From NCBI GenBank assembly GCA_947652605.1, contig OX393579.1, forward strand, positions 39,810,970 to 39,874,969: DNA of 64,000 nt. The letters run 5' to 3'. The notes beneath the pieces were generated by a model. That model had not been told where the DNA came from, did not search any database, and was given only the letters and a program-made list of their open reading frames with translations. Source of the DNA: Elmis aenea. Its lineage: Eukaryota > Arthropoda > Insecta > Coleoptera > Elmidae. The translations under genes were made by a program, and so were the position numbers. Positions 1-12,290 of the stretch are shown here, one piece after another; the stretch's first letter is position 1; each line of letters begins with the position of its first letter.

Positions 1-314
1 TTGAATTCCTTACATCATTGCAACTTAACAATTAACACATTCCTAATTAAATTAGTAAACGAATCTGTAAATATCCCTTACGTAAGATATCTTTTCATAA
101 AAGGATGTAGTATTATCTTCTCTGTTTGGTGTTTGCTAGTGTGTATATGTGTTTCAGTCATGTGTCAAATGACAGTTACGTGTAGACGTTCGAACCCATG
201 TTTTTATGTGTTTATAAACTTTGCATGCGTGTTAACGGGTGTTGTAATTTGCAACAATAGTTAATTGGATTTAATCACGGGTTGGTAATTTAAAACTGGT
301 CTTTAATATGAAAA
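1..314 (+). other. Upstream region of Akap10, no coding feature
   Basis: This stretch lies immediately 5' of the proposed Akap10 start codon and should contain its 5' UTR and part of the promoter. I see no TATA box or clear initiator. An open frame in 1-264 has no recognisable similarity and poor low-complexity composition, so I do not call it. Confidence 0.4.
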
Positions 315-3300
315 ATGTTACAGTTTTGGAAAAAGTCAGGTAACTACGCTTTATTTAAATGACATTTAACTTGTAGGTTAGGTAGATGTGTATTTGATAT
401 TGTTATTTTAGGTCAGAAAGAAGAAAGCCGGTCGAATTCGTCATCACCTGTAAAGAGCACACCGCCAAATAGTCCTACATTTTCAAATTTAAATGGAATT
501 CATTCAAATTCCAACAGCTTTGAGTCAGGACGATCGGGGCTCTTGGCCTCCTTTGAGGACGAAGGACTTTTTGACATTAGTATGTAATTTTTGCATTTAT
601 ATTTTGGAACTCTGTCATTGACCTATAATGGTCTGTTTTATCAAATTACAAAGTTACACATTTTTTAAGCAGCTCTAGAATACCAGTACTCCGAATGTCA
701 TTAAATGTTAATACGTTTCTATGTAGGGTAGATTAGCAAAATGGAATTCAGGTTAACTGATACATTACTTATTTAGAAAAGTAGTTTTTGATGTACGTTA
801 TTAAATGTCAAACAATGATTGTTAAAAACAGTTTCTATTTTGGAAATGTTAATAACATAAACTTGAATATGAGCTTAAAACAATTTAAAAATATATTTAC
901 AAGTTGTCTCAGATAGCATTTCCAGCCTGGATATCTCACTTATTATAAGAGATACAGGTTTGCTTAAATTAGATACATTATTTTCAAGTTTGAGAGGAGC
1001 TACAAGCTATTTTTAAAAGTACAAAATTGCTCGTACTTCAGATGTTACTTTTTTATACACTATGGGGATCTCGTAAACGGTAAGAGTTACGACTTCTGTT
1101 AAATTAGGGCAAAGTTGTATATTCAGGTGCTTAATAATTCGACGCAAACAGAACTTATCTAGCTCTTTTAGTTTTTGAAATATTGGGAAAAAAGTAAAAA
1201 AGTGGATTTTTGTTTTTTGCCCGTAACTTTTTTATTTGATGTCGATCTTAATTTCTATGAAAACTTCTTTACGGCCACTTTTTGCAAGGAATCAGAATCC
1301 CCAATTATATTTTCCGTGCGACGTTTCATTTTTTTAAAACCATCAGCTCAATTTTTTCTTATGTACGCTGTATCTGATTTTAACTCCAATTTGTAGAGCA
1401 TTTTTTTCTGAATTCGACAATGTATAACACTTGGGACTTCTTTGAAACAATTGTTGTTAAAAATCGCAAAAACAAATATTTTATTTAAAACAAATCCTAA
1501 TCGCCATGGTAAATAATATTGTCTTTGTCCTTTTTTTCCTTAGAAGCACGTAAGTAAACCGCATGAAATTACTATTAAAGGGATTTAATTAAAAAAATAG
1601 GTATCTATGAATAAATATGTTAGGAATGCATTAACATTTTTCACTTATTAGCAAATATTTTTAGAATATTTTCTTTGGTTAAGTAATAAATTTCTGTAAA
1701 ATGTGTATTTAATCCTTATTTGGCATACAATTATTTGTAACAAAATTTTCGTAATCAAATAATATAAGTGTTCATAGTTTACAAAAAACGTCCAGAAATC
1801 TGTGTACGCTTTTTGCTTATTAGAAGTCATTAACGCAGATGAAAGGCATAACTGGTTATTTTTTGTTACAAATAATTGTATGCCAAATAAGGATTAAATA
1901 CACATTTTACAGAAATTTATTACTTAACCAAAGAAAATATTCTAAAAATATTTGCTAATAAGTGAAAAATGTTAATGCCAGTGGCGTGCAGTCCATGAAT
2001 GCGTTGGATGCGGCGCATCCCTTAAAATTTTGGAATATTTCATACATTAGTTTAATATATAATTTGTTTTTTTAAAATTAATTTGTAGAGAGTAATTATT
2101 GAACTATTATGTCCATTAAAAGTTACATTTTAAAGTTAAGGGGAAAAAGATCTTATAATATATCCCATTTGTCTGACTGCCTCATTTAAGGCCGTGAATG
2201 CGGTGTAGCGCTCAGCATCTAGGGCTGGACTCATAGCATAGAGATATAGAAGTTAACGCATGCGTATTAAGTATCAGTTGATGGAGCTATATACTAGCTG
2301 TAGATGCTGGTTTGAAAACAGCATCTACAGCTAAAAACGCATTCACCGATCACCTGTTTATGCAATAGTATTGTGTTCGCGCTTAGCGTTTATTGTTGGT
2401 CACGATTTCATTAAACATGAATGCAATATGCAACTGCATAGTGGAGTTTGTTAAAACCGTCATAGCTCTAAAAATTTTTAGTCAGTCTGTAAAATAAAAG
2501 TTTTTTTATGTTAATAAGTTGCAGAGCTCGAATATCTTAATTTAATATTTTTATTTCTCAAATTATCAGTTACAATTTTCTTTAGCTTGGTTAAAAATAC
2601 GAGAGTTTCTCTCGCAGGTATGTACATCACGAATTATAACAGACTAGTAAGAAGTTGAATTTTTTTTTTTAAATTAAAATTTTTTTGGATTAGGTATTAC
2701 AAGTTATTAGTAGTGCTAGTTAATAATAATACGTTGTCATGCTATTTTACGGGATTTAAGCATGTAAATATATATATGTGGGTGATGAAGATTTAAATAG
2801 ATTTTTAAGGATTTTTTAAAAAATATATATTCGACAGCATCCCTTACATTAAAACCCACCGCACGCCACTGGTTAATGCATTCCTAACATATTTATTCAT
2901 ACCTATTTTTTTAATTAAATCCCTTTAGTAGTAATTTCATGCGGTTTACTTACGTGCTTCCAAGGAAAAAGGGACAAAGACAATTATTTACCATGCCGAT
3001 TAGGATTTGTTTTAAGTAAAATAATTGTTTTTGCCATTTTTAACAACAATTGTTTCAAAAAAGTCCCAAGTGTTATACATTGTCGAATTCAGAAAAAAAT
3101 GCTCTACAAATTGGAGTTAAAATCAGATACAGCGTACATAAGAAAAAATTGAGCTGATGATGGTTTTAAAAAAACAAAACGTCGCACGGAAAATATAATT
3201 GGGGATTCTGATTCTTGCAAAAAGTGGCCATGAAAAAGTTTTTACAGAAATTAAATTCGACATCAAATGAAAAAGTTACGGGTAAAAAACAAAAATCCAC

Positions 3301-6300
3301 TTTTTTACTTTTTTTCCTATATCTCAAAAACTAAAAGATAAGTTCTGTTTGCATCGAATTATTAAGCACTTGAATATACAATTTTGCCCTAATTTAACCG
3401 AAGTCGTAACTCTTACCGTTTACGAGATCCCCATAGTGGCCCTCGAAAAACGAGATTGCTGTATACAATTTAACGAGTATTTTGGATTTTTTATGTAATT
3501 TTCTATTTTTGAGATATTACCCCTTATATCAATTTTTCTTATGGGCCGGTAAATTGACTTAATTAAGTTAATTGTGTTTTTTTCCTCTATCTAATGAGAT
3601 ATTACTTGCCATATCTATTTATGTATAAATAGTTTAAAAAATGTTTTGTTTCTTCAGGAATTTTATTTGGCTACATAAATGTCATGTGATAGTCACAAAA
3701 AAATATATTTTTTTAATTGTTTTTATTATTTATGGTAATGTTTTGATTAATCAGATTTGGAAACACTTAATCCAAAGTATAAAATGTTCATAAAAAGCTT
3801 AAGCAATGAAGCAGCATTTTGTGGTGTAGTAGCCAGAATCAAGGCCTGGAAACATTTGTTTTTTCTATTTTATTCAGTGTAATTTAGTTGTATTTTAAAT
3901 TCTTTTATTTTTAACTTTCAAATGGGCAGTTAAATTTACTGTAAAAATTATGGGGATCTAAATATCAGCTGCAAAAAAAAACTGTTTCATACTTCACTGT
4001 TTTAGCAATAGTAGATAACTCTTATCAAAATTTGATTAATAATCTCAGTAACATTTTAAAACCTTATAAGCTATGATTATTGCATAGACATTTTTATAGT
4101 TTGTAGGTTCTAAGTTATTTCACTCAGCTATTCAAAGATCATAGACTATGGGTAACATTAATAAAAATGTACAATGTAAGTGTTGTGCCACAACTTCTGT
4201 TATAATGGTATGCTGTATATAGCAAACTTTAAAAGTCCTGTTCAATTCTGATTTAAAGCAATTTAAATATTTTAATTTATAATGAACTATTTACTGTATT
4301 AAATTAATGTTATTGTGCAACTGTGCTTACAATGAACAATCTTTGTAAGTACCACTAGATTTTTGATGTCCAGAGTCAGCATTTTGTTTTCTTATGTTAT
4401 TTAGTCTTGTTTGCATAAAGGAGTTGTTTAAAATTCAAAATAATAATAGACATGTGGAGTGAAAAAATATGCAGTAAAGTTCGAGTTTTTATCACGGGTG
4501 TGGATATTATTAGTCGAGGCAAACAAAAGCACGCTCGATTTTCTAAATTCAACCAATGAGCATAGCGCATTTTACTGCCTAGGCAGTAAAAATAATTATT
4601 ACAGCCGCTTTTGGGTACTTATTAAGCTAGTTTAGTGACGATTGCAGAAAAAAAATATTGTATAATAATCAGTAAAAAAAAAACAAGCTATCTAGACTTT
4701 AAAATTATGAAAATCAAAAAAGTAGCTACTATTGAGAAAAACTTGTAAATGAGCACATGAAAAAACACTGATAATTTTCAGTATGTTTTACGGGATATAG
4801 ATACTTTATTTTTTAACCATATTTTGCAGTTTTGAAAGGTCTGTAATAATCAGTGTATATTAGTAATGTGCAGGATGTTCCTCTGTAAAACTTACTTTTA
4901 TTTAGTGCTGTCTGAAACTGCCAAACGTTTAGAGTCAGTTAAATGATCAAAAATTTGTAGTATTTTTTACCTGATTTGAATCCTGTTTTCAAGTTTTAGA
5001 TAATTGTAATTGTTTCGAAATAAAAAAGCAAAAATTCAATATTAATTTTTTCAATATCTTTTTATTGAGATAATTTTACAAAATGGGTAAAATTATGTTA
5101 CAAAATGCAAGGCATCGAACAGTGGCGACTTTTTGTTGATATTTCTTCAAATGTTATTTATGTGGTAGTGGTAGTAGTCAACTTTTTTATGTCTTACAAT
5201 GTTTGCCATTTTTTTCTGCTCTTTGGTGTAAAAAAATCAATATGTTGTCTTAGAAAACATTTGAAATATCAACAAACAAATGCCACTGTTTTATTCTTTG
5301 CATTTCGTAATCTATAAATACCTATTATTATAAAATAACCAAAAAAACCAAAGATATTAAAAAGAAAGCAGAAATGTTGTTTTTTCCATTGATTTATTGG
5401 AATCTGAAATTTGAAAACAGTTCCATATGCCTCTACATATTTAATCGACTTTTGGCTCTCTCAGATACTGATATCCTAATAGTGAGAACTGTACATTTGT
5501 AAAAAATGTATTCTTTGCTGTAACTTAATAAATTAAATATCGCAGGAAAAATCAGTTTAAGGAACTAATTAATGTGTATCTGTGTAATTTTTTTTTCATT
5601 TAACCAGGGCCGGATTTAGACTTAATAAGGCCCTAAGCTATTTGAGATATGGGGCCCTTTCTAAGTCCAGATATTATATGTCAGTGCCAAATATATAGAT
5701 AGACAATTTTTTTGGGGGCCCCCAAGAAAGTGGGGCCCTAAGCTATAGCTTGTGTAGCTCATACATAAATCCGGCACTGCATTTAACATAAGATTTTTAA
5801 ACAATATAGTTAAAATTATTTATTAACATGAGTCGTAATTCGTAGGTGAAACCGAGGTGCCAAAAGAAAGATCAAGATTAACAAAAACATTGCAAGAAGT
5901 TTTATTGGACAAGTCGGCTTTAGGATACTTTGTACAATATTTGGAATCACGCAGTGCATTACCATACATCCACTGCTTACTAGATATTAGACATCTTACA
6001 TGTGATGTAGAAAAGTTTTGCAAAAGTACAAAATGCGAACAATGTGATTCATCTAATTTGCTTTCTCCATTACCGAGCACAAAAGTTGAACATGACAGTT
6101 TATCTGTAAGTACCGACTGCGACTCCTTAACTGCAGATTCAAGTAGTCTAGTGGATTACTCGTCAATTACGGTGTCCGACAAACAAACTGCAGAAGCCAA
6201 AAATGTACAGCACGACGCGACAAAATTAGATGTTAATAGTATATGTGATAAAAATAGCAGTGATATTATTAATAAGGTTAACGCAGATAGTTGTAAATAT

Positions 6301-7485
6301 GAAATAAAATTTAGTTTTCACAGTGAATGTAATAGAGAAGAACGCGGTCTTTCCGATACAAGTGATAAAACTTATACTCACGATAAAAGTATACAGATAT
6401 TGGTCGACGAAGCTCTCGGAATTTTTAAAAATTATGTGTCCTTAGAAGCTACAGAAAATATCAAGTGCACCGAAGAAATACGTAAAGAAGTTATTGAAAA
6501 TGTTTGCAACGTCAATAAGATTTTAGATTGCACCTGTTTCGATAAAGTAGAAAAGCATGTTGCTGGTGTCTTGGAGTGTGACTATTTCCCAGCATTTTTA
6601 GGAACTGATTATTTTTGTAAACATCAAATCGACGTACTAACCAGTGGAAATGTTGTTTTGGAAGATATTTTATATAACGAAACGGCTCTATTTTATTTTA
6701 TGGAATTCTTGGAACAAGAAAATAATAGAAGTTTGCTGGAGTTCTGGATTGCAGCGACAAATTTTCAGCAACAGCTGCATGATCAGAAAGAGTTTTTTGA
6801 TCCTGTCGAAGCGCAGAATGATGCGGTCGTTTTGTACGATAAATATTTCTCGCTTCAGGCGCATTGCCCTTTGGGATTTAGTGACAAAATAAGATTTGCC
6901 GTGGAACAAAGCATTTGTGGGGAAAACGGTGTAGTTCTGGACTGTTTTCATTTACCTCTTAAAATTGTGGAGCAAGTTTTGGAAAAAAATTACTTAAAAC
7001 CGTTCGTTGCGTCTCAGTTATTTTACAAGTATTTGTCCGAATTAATTAACGCAGTTCATACGAATGGATATTCAAATGTCGTCGATGGACACAAACGCAC
7101 ACCGTCTGACTGCAGCAGTGAAAAGAGTTTTAGCACAAACAGTACGTTTTTGGCCATGGAAGTTCCAAATTATAGGTACAAGAGAGAGAAAAAAGGAACT
7201 GATATGAATATCGATACACGACAACTATATGACCCTGATTCATTGTGGAAACGAAGAAAACACAGACTATCATTTGGAAGAATTACGTCGCTAGGAAAAT
7301 ATGAAACCGACTTTGAACCAGAGCCGGATAAAAGTACGCAGTCAAAGTTGCGAAATGTCGTTAAGAAGTTTGTTAGTTTAGATGAAGATAAAAAAAGAGA
7401 GGAAATGGCCTGGCAAGTTGCTGAAATGATAGTCAAAGATATTACCAACGTTACTTTGAATGATCACAAACAATTTCCATGCTGA
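315..7485 (+). CDS. Akap10: A-kinase anchoring protein 10 (D-AKAP2) orthologue, complete, 3 exons
   Basis: Coding exons 315-339, 412-579 and 5846-7485; introns 340-411 (gtaact...ttttag) and 580-5845 (gtatgt...cgtag), both phase 1, so the frame is kept across both joins. The product is 610 residues (human about 660). The start gives MLQFWKKSG, resembling the basic, aromatic N-terminus of vertebrate D-AKAP2. Domains seen: first half of RGS domain 1 at about 73-118 (SRLTKTLQEVLLDKSALGYF), a Ser/Asp-rich insert at about 120-249, second half of RGS 1 at about 250-326, RGS domain 2 at about 328-466 (EAQNDAVVLYDKYFSLQ), a conserved DPDSLW...FGRI...EPEPD block near 527, and the C-terminal amphipathic PKA-binding helix at about 583-600 (EEMAWQVAEMIVKDI). 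The family tethers protein kinase A regulatory subunits to membranes and endosomes. The vertebrate C-terminal PDZ ligand is not obvious: the protein ends QFPC. Certain as to family; the 25 nt first coding exon is the least certain part. Confidence 0.93.
1058..3438. repeat. Long hairpin (foldback) element in Akap10 intron 2
   Basis: Near-perfect inverted repeat. The left arm (1058-1745) begins CACTATGGGGATCTCGTAAA and is matched in reverse complement by the right arm (1861-1978 plus 2880-3438, ending ACGAGATCCCCATAGTG). The loop is 1746-1860. The right arm is interrupted by a hAT element with its target duplication (1979-2879). No coding capacity. The terminal CATGGGGATCTCG-type motif recurs in several other hairpins of this window. 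If transcribed within the Akap10 pre-mRNA, the arms would form a duplex of roughly 680 bp. Confidence 0.9.
1979..2871. mobile_element. hAT-type non-autonomous transposon (893 bp), TSD GTTAATGC
   Basis: Terminal inverted repeats CAGTGGCGTGC / GCACGCCACTG, flanked by a perfect 8 bp duplication GTTAATGC at 1971-1978 and 2872-2879. An 8 bp duplication with CA...TG-ended repeats is the hAT signature. No transposase frame inside. The host sequence without it is confirmed by the other arm of the surrounding hairpin, which serves as an empty site. Confidence 0.92.
3439..5596. other. Rest of Akap10 intron 2, nothing coding seen
   Basis: AT-rich intron sequence without a recognisable exon. The only structured item is a perfect 20 bp palindrome at 4571-4590 (TTTACTGCCTAGGCAGTAAA). 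A 70-codon open frame near 5105-5317 lacks family resemblance. Confidence 0.6.
5605..5779. mobile_element. hAT MITE (175 bp), TSD CATTTAAC
   Basis: Starts CAGGGCCGGATTTA and ends TAAATCCGGCACTG, with a perfect 8 bp duplication CATTTAAC at 5597-5604 and 5780-5787. The interior is rich in GGGGCCC(T/C) blocks in both orientations. It sits only about 60 bp upstream of the acceptor of Akap10 exon 3. Confidence 0.93.
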
Positions 7486-7724
7486 TAAAAAAGAACTTGA
7501 CAACGGTTTTGTGATTATTGGTTTTATTCTCGTAAACAAATGAATTATAAATGTATTTTATTCTGATTTTTTAAAAGGTTGTCAACCAAAAATTTGTTTT
7601 TAAACTGGTTTAAATTGGAGAAAAAGGTTTGTTTTTGAAACGTGCGTCTAGTTTTTTAACACGAAATTTTGATTATTTTTTTTACACCGAATATGCAATT
7701 AATGTTGTGTGTGTGCGGATTGCA

Positions 7725-9193
7725 CAGGGTGGTCCAAATTCGATGGTATTGCATGGGTATCTTGGTTAATATTTAACCCGGGATCGGTCGCTAATGTGTC
7801 CAAAAGACCGACAAATATAAAATTTGCGCATAACTCACAACTTACGCATGCGTCAACGCCCTGCATCAAGTTATGCTTCAAAAACGTACTAATGCTTTTA
7901 ATAAATTAATAAAAAATTAAGAATTTCTGATTAAATTTTTATATTAATTTTTTATATTAATTTTTTATTTTGTTGGACTAATTACTGGGGTGTAGTAGAG
8001 TTTAATTTGTAATAATGTGTATATAAATATAAAATTTCAATGTGCGACCGATCCCGGGTTAAGATAGAGAAACTGTTAAATTACCAAAAATGTGCACTTT
8101 TTTGAGACAAACTCAGAACCGTTTTCAAAAATATTTTATCGTTCCCGGTTTTCGAGTTCTTGAATAAAAAGTGTTTTTTTGTCATATTAATGTGTCATAT
8201 CTCCGTTATTGTTGCAAATATCGAAAATATTTATGAAGATTATTTTTAGATACTTTTATGTTTAATTTGATTAAAATAAAAAATAAAAAAATGTGCTTGC
8301 CGATAAAAAGTTATGACAGAAACTTACCTTTTTTTAAATGGGAGCGATAGTTGGCTATGATCTATTTAAATTCCTTATTTTTTTCTCATTCCAGATATAT
8401 TAGGGTTGATGTATTTATTTTCAATAATACACAAGTTACGAAGGTTTTTAAATTTATATTTTAAAGAAAATTATAGTAGGCTGTGAAAACAAAAAAAAAA
8501 ACAAGGTATAAAACCTTATAAAACTCATGTGGCACAAGTTACCAATGTTTTTTATGTGTTGTTTAGATAAACATTGTAAATATTTGAAAATAAGAAAACA
8601 ACGATATAGTATATTATTGTTTATCTTATGTTCAAAATTTTTTGATGTTTATCTTAACAACAAATTTAAAAAACCTTGGTAACTTGTACCACATGGGTTT
8701 AAAAGGTTTTACACCTTGTTTTTTTTTGTTTTCACAGTCTACTATGATTTTCTTTAAAAAATAAACTGAAAAACCTTTGTAACTTGCGTATTATTGAAAA
8801 TAAATACATCAACCCTTATATATTTGGAATGAGAAAAAAATAAGAAATTTGAATAGGTCATAGCCAACTATAGCTCCTATTTAAAAAAAGGTAAGTTTGT
8901 GTCATAATTTTTTAACAGCAAGCGTAATATTTTTTTAAAAGTATAATCAAATTAAACACATACATATCTGTAAATAATTTTCATAAACATTTTCGATATT
9001 GACAACAATAACGGAGATATGACAAAAAAATACTTTTTATTCAATAACTCAGAAACCGGAAATGATAAAATATTTTTGAAAACGGCCCTGAATTTGTCTC
9101 AAAAAACTGCACATTTTTGTTAATTTAACCGTTTCTCTATCTTAAATATTAACCGAGATACCCATGCAATCCCATCGAATTTGGACCACCCTT
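7725..9193. repeat. Hairpin element with CAGGGTGGTCC / GGACCACCCT ends
   Basis: The left end (CAGGGTGGTCCAAATTCGAT, then GCATGGGTATCTTGG) is mirrored at 9140-9193 (CCGAGATACCCATGC...ATCGAATTTGGACCACCCT). The arms continue inward through about 8710. The left arm is split by a piggyBac-type MITE (7777-8058). No coding. A shorter relative lies at 32347-34012. Confidence 0.88.
7777..8058. mobile_element. piggyBac-type MITE (282 bp), TTAA target
   Basis: Terminal repeats CCCGGGATCGGTCGC / GCGACCGATCCCGGG, flanked on both sides by TTAA (7773-7776 and 8059-8062). The undisturbed arm of the enclosing hairpin shows the empty site with a single TTAA. Two AATAAA hexamers lie inside (7900-7905 and 7908-7913); they are the first canonical polyadenylation hexamers I see downstream of the Akap10 stop codon. 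Confidence 0.9.
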
Positions 9194-12100
9194 TACTAAG
9201 GTTCCAGGTACCCTTAATAAATTTTATAGAAAAGACAAAGAAGTGAATCCGTAGAATTTTTAAATAGAATAATTGAAGTTTAGGGCATCAATCAGTACAA
9301 GTGGTAAATAGTCCACAGCAGTTGTTCTTCACCTTTCAGTAGTCGCTGCCCCCTAAATATCCTAAAAAAATTTCACGGCCCCCTGTTTGTAGTAACATAA
9401 TCATTAAGATTTATTTTAAAACAGTGGTTTTATCTTTAAACGGAAATTTTATTACATGTTGGAAAACTCTTATCATATCATAACATAAAATTTGAAATCC
9501 AATGATTTGACCAATCTGGCAATGTAACCTGAGTATGATATAATATAAAACAAAATTTTAAAAACCTAATACTTCCATAAATTTTATGCGGCTCCCCTGA
9601 AAACCTTTCACGGCTCCCTCGATTAAGAATCGCTAGTCTTCATGTTCTTTGTTTCAACATGAAGAACATGGAATTCTCGAAAACCGTTGGAGATAGAAGG
9701 ATGGTTAATTCAGTAAAGTTGTGTTTTCATGTTCTTAGTATGAATATATAATAAAAATATGCAATTTTTGTTAGTTTCCTGAAAAAAAAAAACCTGAAGA
9801 ACTTCAATTTTATATATTGACTGTAATTATTTTATTATGAAAATTCGTTTTTTAAAATTTGGTGTTCATAGGGTAGACAAAGCTGTTAATCATACAGCAT
9901 CAACTATTTTATTTATTTAGATAAATTCTTTATTTTCACTATTAGTTTCCTTTCACAAATTACGGTTGATAATGACCTTTTCCTTTTTTCGAAACTTTCT
10001 TAGTAGTCAAAATATCCTCACCGATAGTACCACCCAAATCAGAATGTATGTTTGTAAGTTGCATTGGTGATCATTGTATTTATCAAAGAGATTTGTGAAC
10101 TGGTACCATAAAAATCTAGTATGGCATCCGTAGGAAATCAAGGAAGCCGATCTTCACATCTTAAAAACTGAGCGCACTGGAGCAGTTTTAACATCATGTG
10201 ATTTAAGGCAAGGCCTTCTGCTAATTTACAAATACAAAATTTTACATTTATGTTATCAATAAAAAAATTTTAAAGGTAAAAATGTTCAGTTTATCAGAAT
10301 ATTTTGGGAATTGGGCACTCTATGCACAGTTTTCGTCTTGATTCGTATCAAGTAAGTAAATACACACTTATGAAAATTTAACCAACTTTTTATCGTAACG
10401 GTTTCCGGGATTCTTCTGTTCATCATGTTGGAACGTACACCGTAAACACTGAATATTTTGGCAACCTTTTTTGAGAAAAAATTATCTACATGATTGTTGT
10501 TTTAACATTTGAATTTTTTGGGATGATAAATTGTAAATGAAGAAATTTTTTACCTGCAATATAATTTTCCAGTTTGCTCTTTAGGGACTTCAACATTATT
10601 TAAATATATGTCATTTTGGGGCCCTCCCAAGTCGGAGGTCCACGCATTGTACCCCCCACTTTATCGGCTTCTTTTAGTATTTCTTTAGCACTTTTAAGGT
10701 TTTAAGTACTATTAAAATAATTGTTGAGCGTCCTCAGTACATCTAAAAAAGTTGTTAAATCTAAAATTTGCTAACTTCAAGCTACTTAAAAAAAATATAG
10801 ATTGATTGTAAAATGGTTTGTATAAAAATAATTTTAGCTTATAAAATATGTTTTTAGGAATAAATAAAATTGGTATACTGAAGTTAGCTGATTTTGAGTA
10901 TAACAATTTATGGGTGTGTTATTGAAGGGTGTTAAAAGTTATTTTAATGGTGGCTATTGATACTAACTAAGGATTCTATCGATCTGATTTAAAACAACAT
11001 AAGTACCAAAAACCTTCGCAGAATCAAGGGTAGGTAAAAATATTTCACCAATTTTTTTTTTTTGGAGTTTATGTTCATGATGAGTTAATTCTTTGTTGTG
11101 AGTTGTAATATGAAATTGTGGTATTAGCTGTTGATCGCTATTAGAAAATTTGGGGGTTTTTGAAGTTAATTATTAGGTATTTATACCATTTTTTGATTTT
11201 GCTATTTTAAGGTGTAAAAAAAGATTTTATTTATGAAATCATTTTGTTCTAAAACTCAAGTGTTGCATTGATGGAGGAAATTTTCCACTAATTTAAATTC
11301 ACTTGAAGCTCAATTTGAATTGATTAATATTTAAATTTGCAAATTTGCAAATTATAAAATGTTAAAGCAACAATCTGTAATTTATTGTTCATTTGATGTA
11401 GCAGCACTACTTATGTAAAATGATGTATAATGTGAATACAGTATTTGTAATTGTATCAAGAGAGTATAATAACCTGATGATGAATAAGATCTCTTGTAAT
11501 TTGTTGTGATAATAGTTTGACCTTAATGATGTGGTTAGTAAAAGTCTCCTATTCTCTCAACCTTCAGGTTATTTTAACAACCCAATGCATGTAAGATTAT
11601 TTAAAAACGATGACATTTAAAATTTATTTTACTAACTTTACATCTATGAATTCGAAGTGAATTTATAGAATTACAAAAAAATTCAAATTCTATTATTTAT
11701 GATTTTAAAAAGTTTTTGTGATTTTAAGTGTTTTTATATTTAATAGTAGCATTTTACACGTAATTATTTATTTATAAATGTACAATTATCCTTCCAAGAC
11801 GATTTTTTCAAGTAGATGACATACGATAAATAATCACTAGTCAAAAAAATGCGGTGCTTAGGACCACATCATCATGAAAAAAAATTAACTGCAATTATGT
11901 AAGTACATTTGTAGTTGTCGATAAAGATTTAAAAAATTAAAACTGCATTCTAATGTGCAATGATTTCTCTAATTTTCTCTATTTTTATATACGTGATGAA
12001 AATAAAAAACAAGTGTATTATATAATGTTATGTGTATATTTGTGTAGATTGTAAATTTATTGTAAATAATGTTTGTAGATATACAGAATGTATTATATAA

Positions 12101-12290
12101 AGCAAACATTCAGCTCTAACAAATAAAAAACTTTAAAGATATTTTTATTTTATTGTCAAATGCTAACGGGTGTGTCAATAGAATTGAATCAATTTATTTC
12201 TCAAAGAAAACAAAAGTTGCAATTATGCATTAAATTAGTTAGTGTAAGTACAGAAAAAGCAGAATATTTTGTTATTGAAAATAGAAAAGA
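9194..12290. other. Intergenic, with one probable hAT remnant
   Basis: No gene recognised. At about 9319-9635 there is a hAT-like pair of ends (CAGTTGTTCTTCACC on the left, GATTAAGAATCGCTAG on the right) around blocks of CGGCCCCC/CGGCTCCC, without a clear target duplication. A GGGGCCCTCCC patch near 10618 looks like another fragment. The rest is AT-rich. Confidence 0.5.

Noticed and set aside
1..264. 87-codon open frame at the window start
   Set aside because: No ATG-supported start within the window, hydrophobic low-complexity translation, no family resemblance; it lies where the Akap10 promoter should be.
6644..6951. Frames on both strands inside Akap10 exon 3
   Set aside because: Out-of-frame shadows of the RGS-domain coding sequence.
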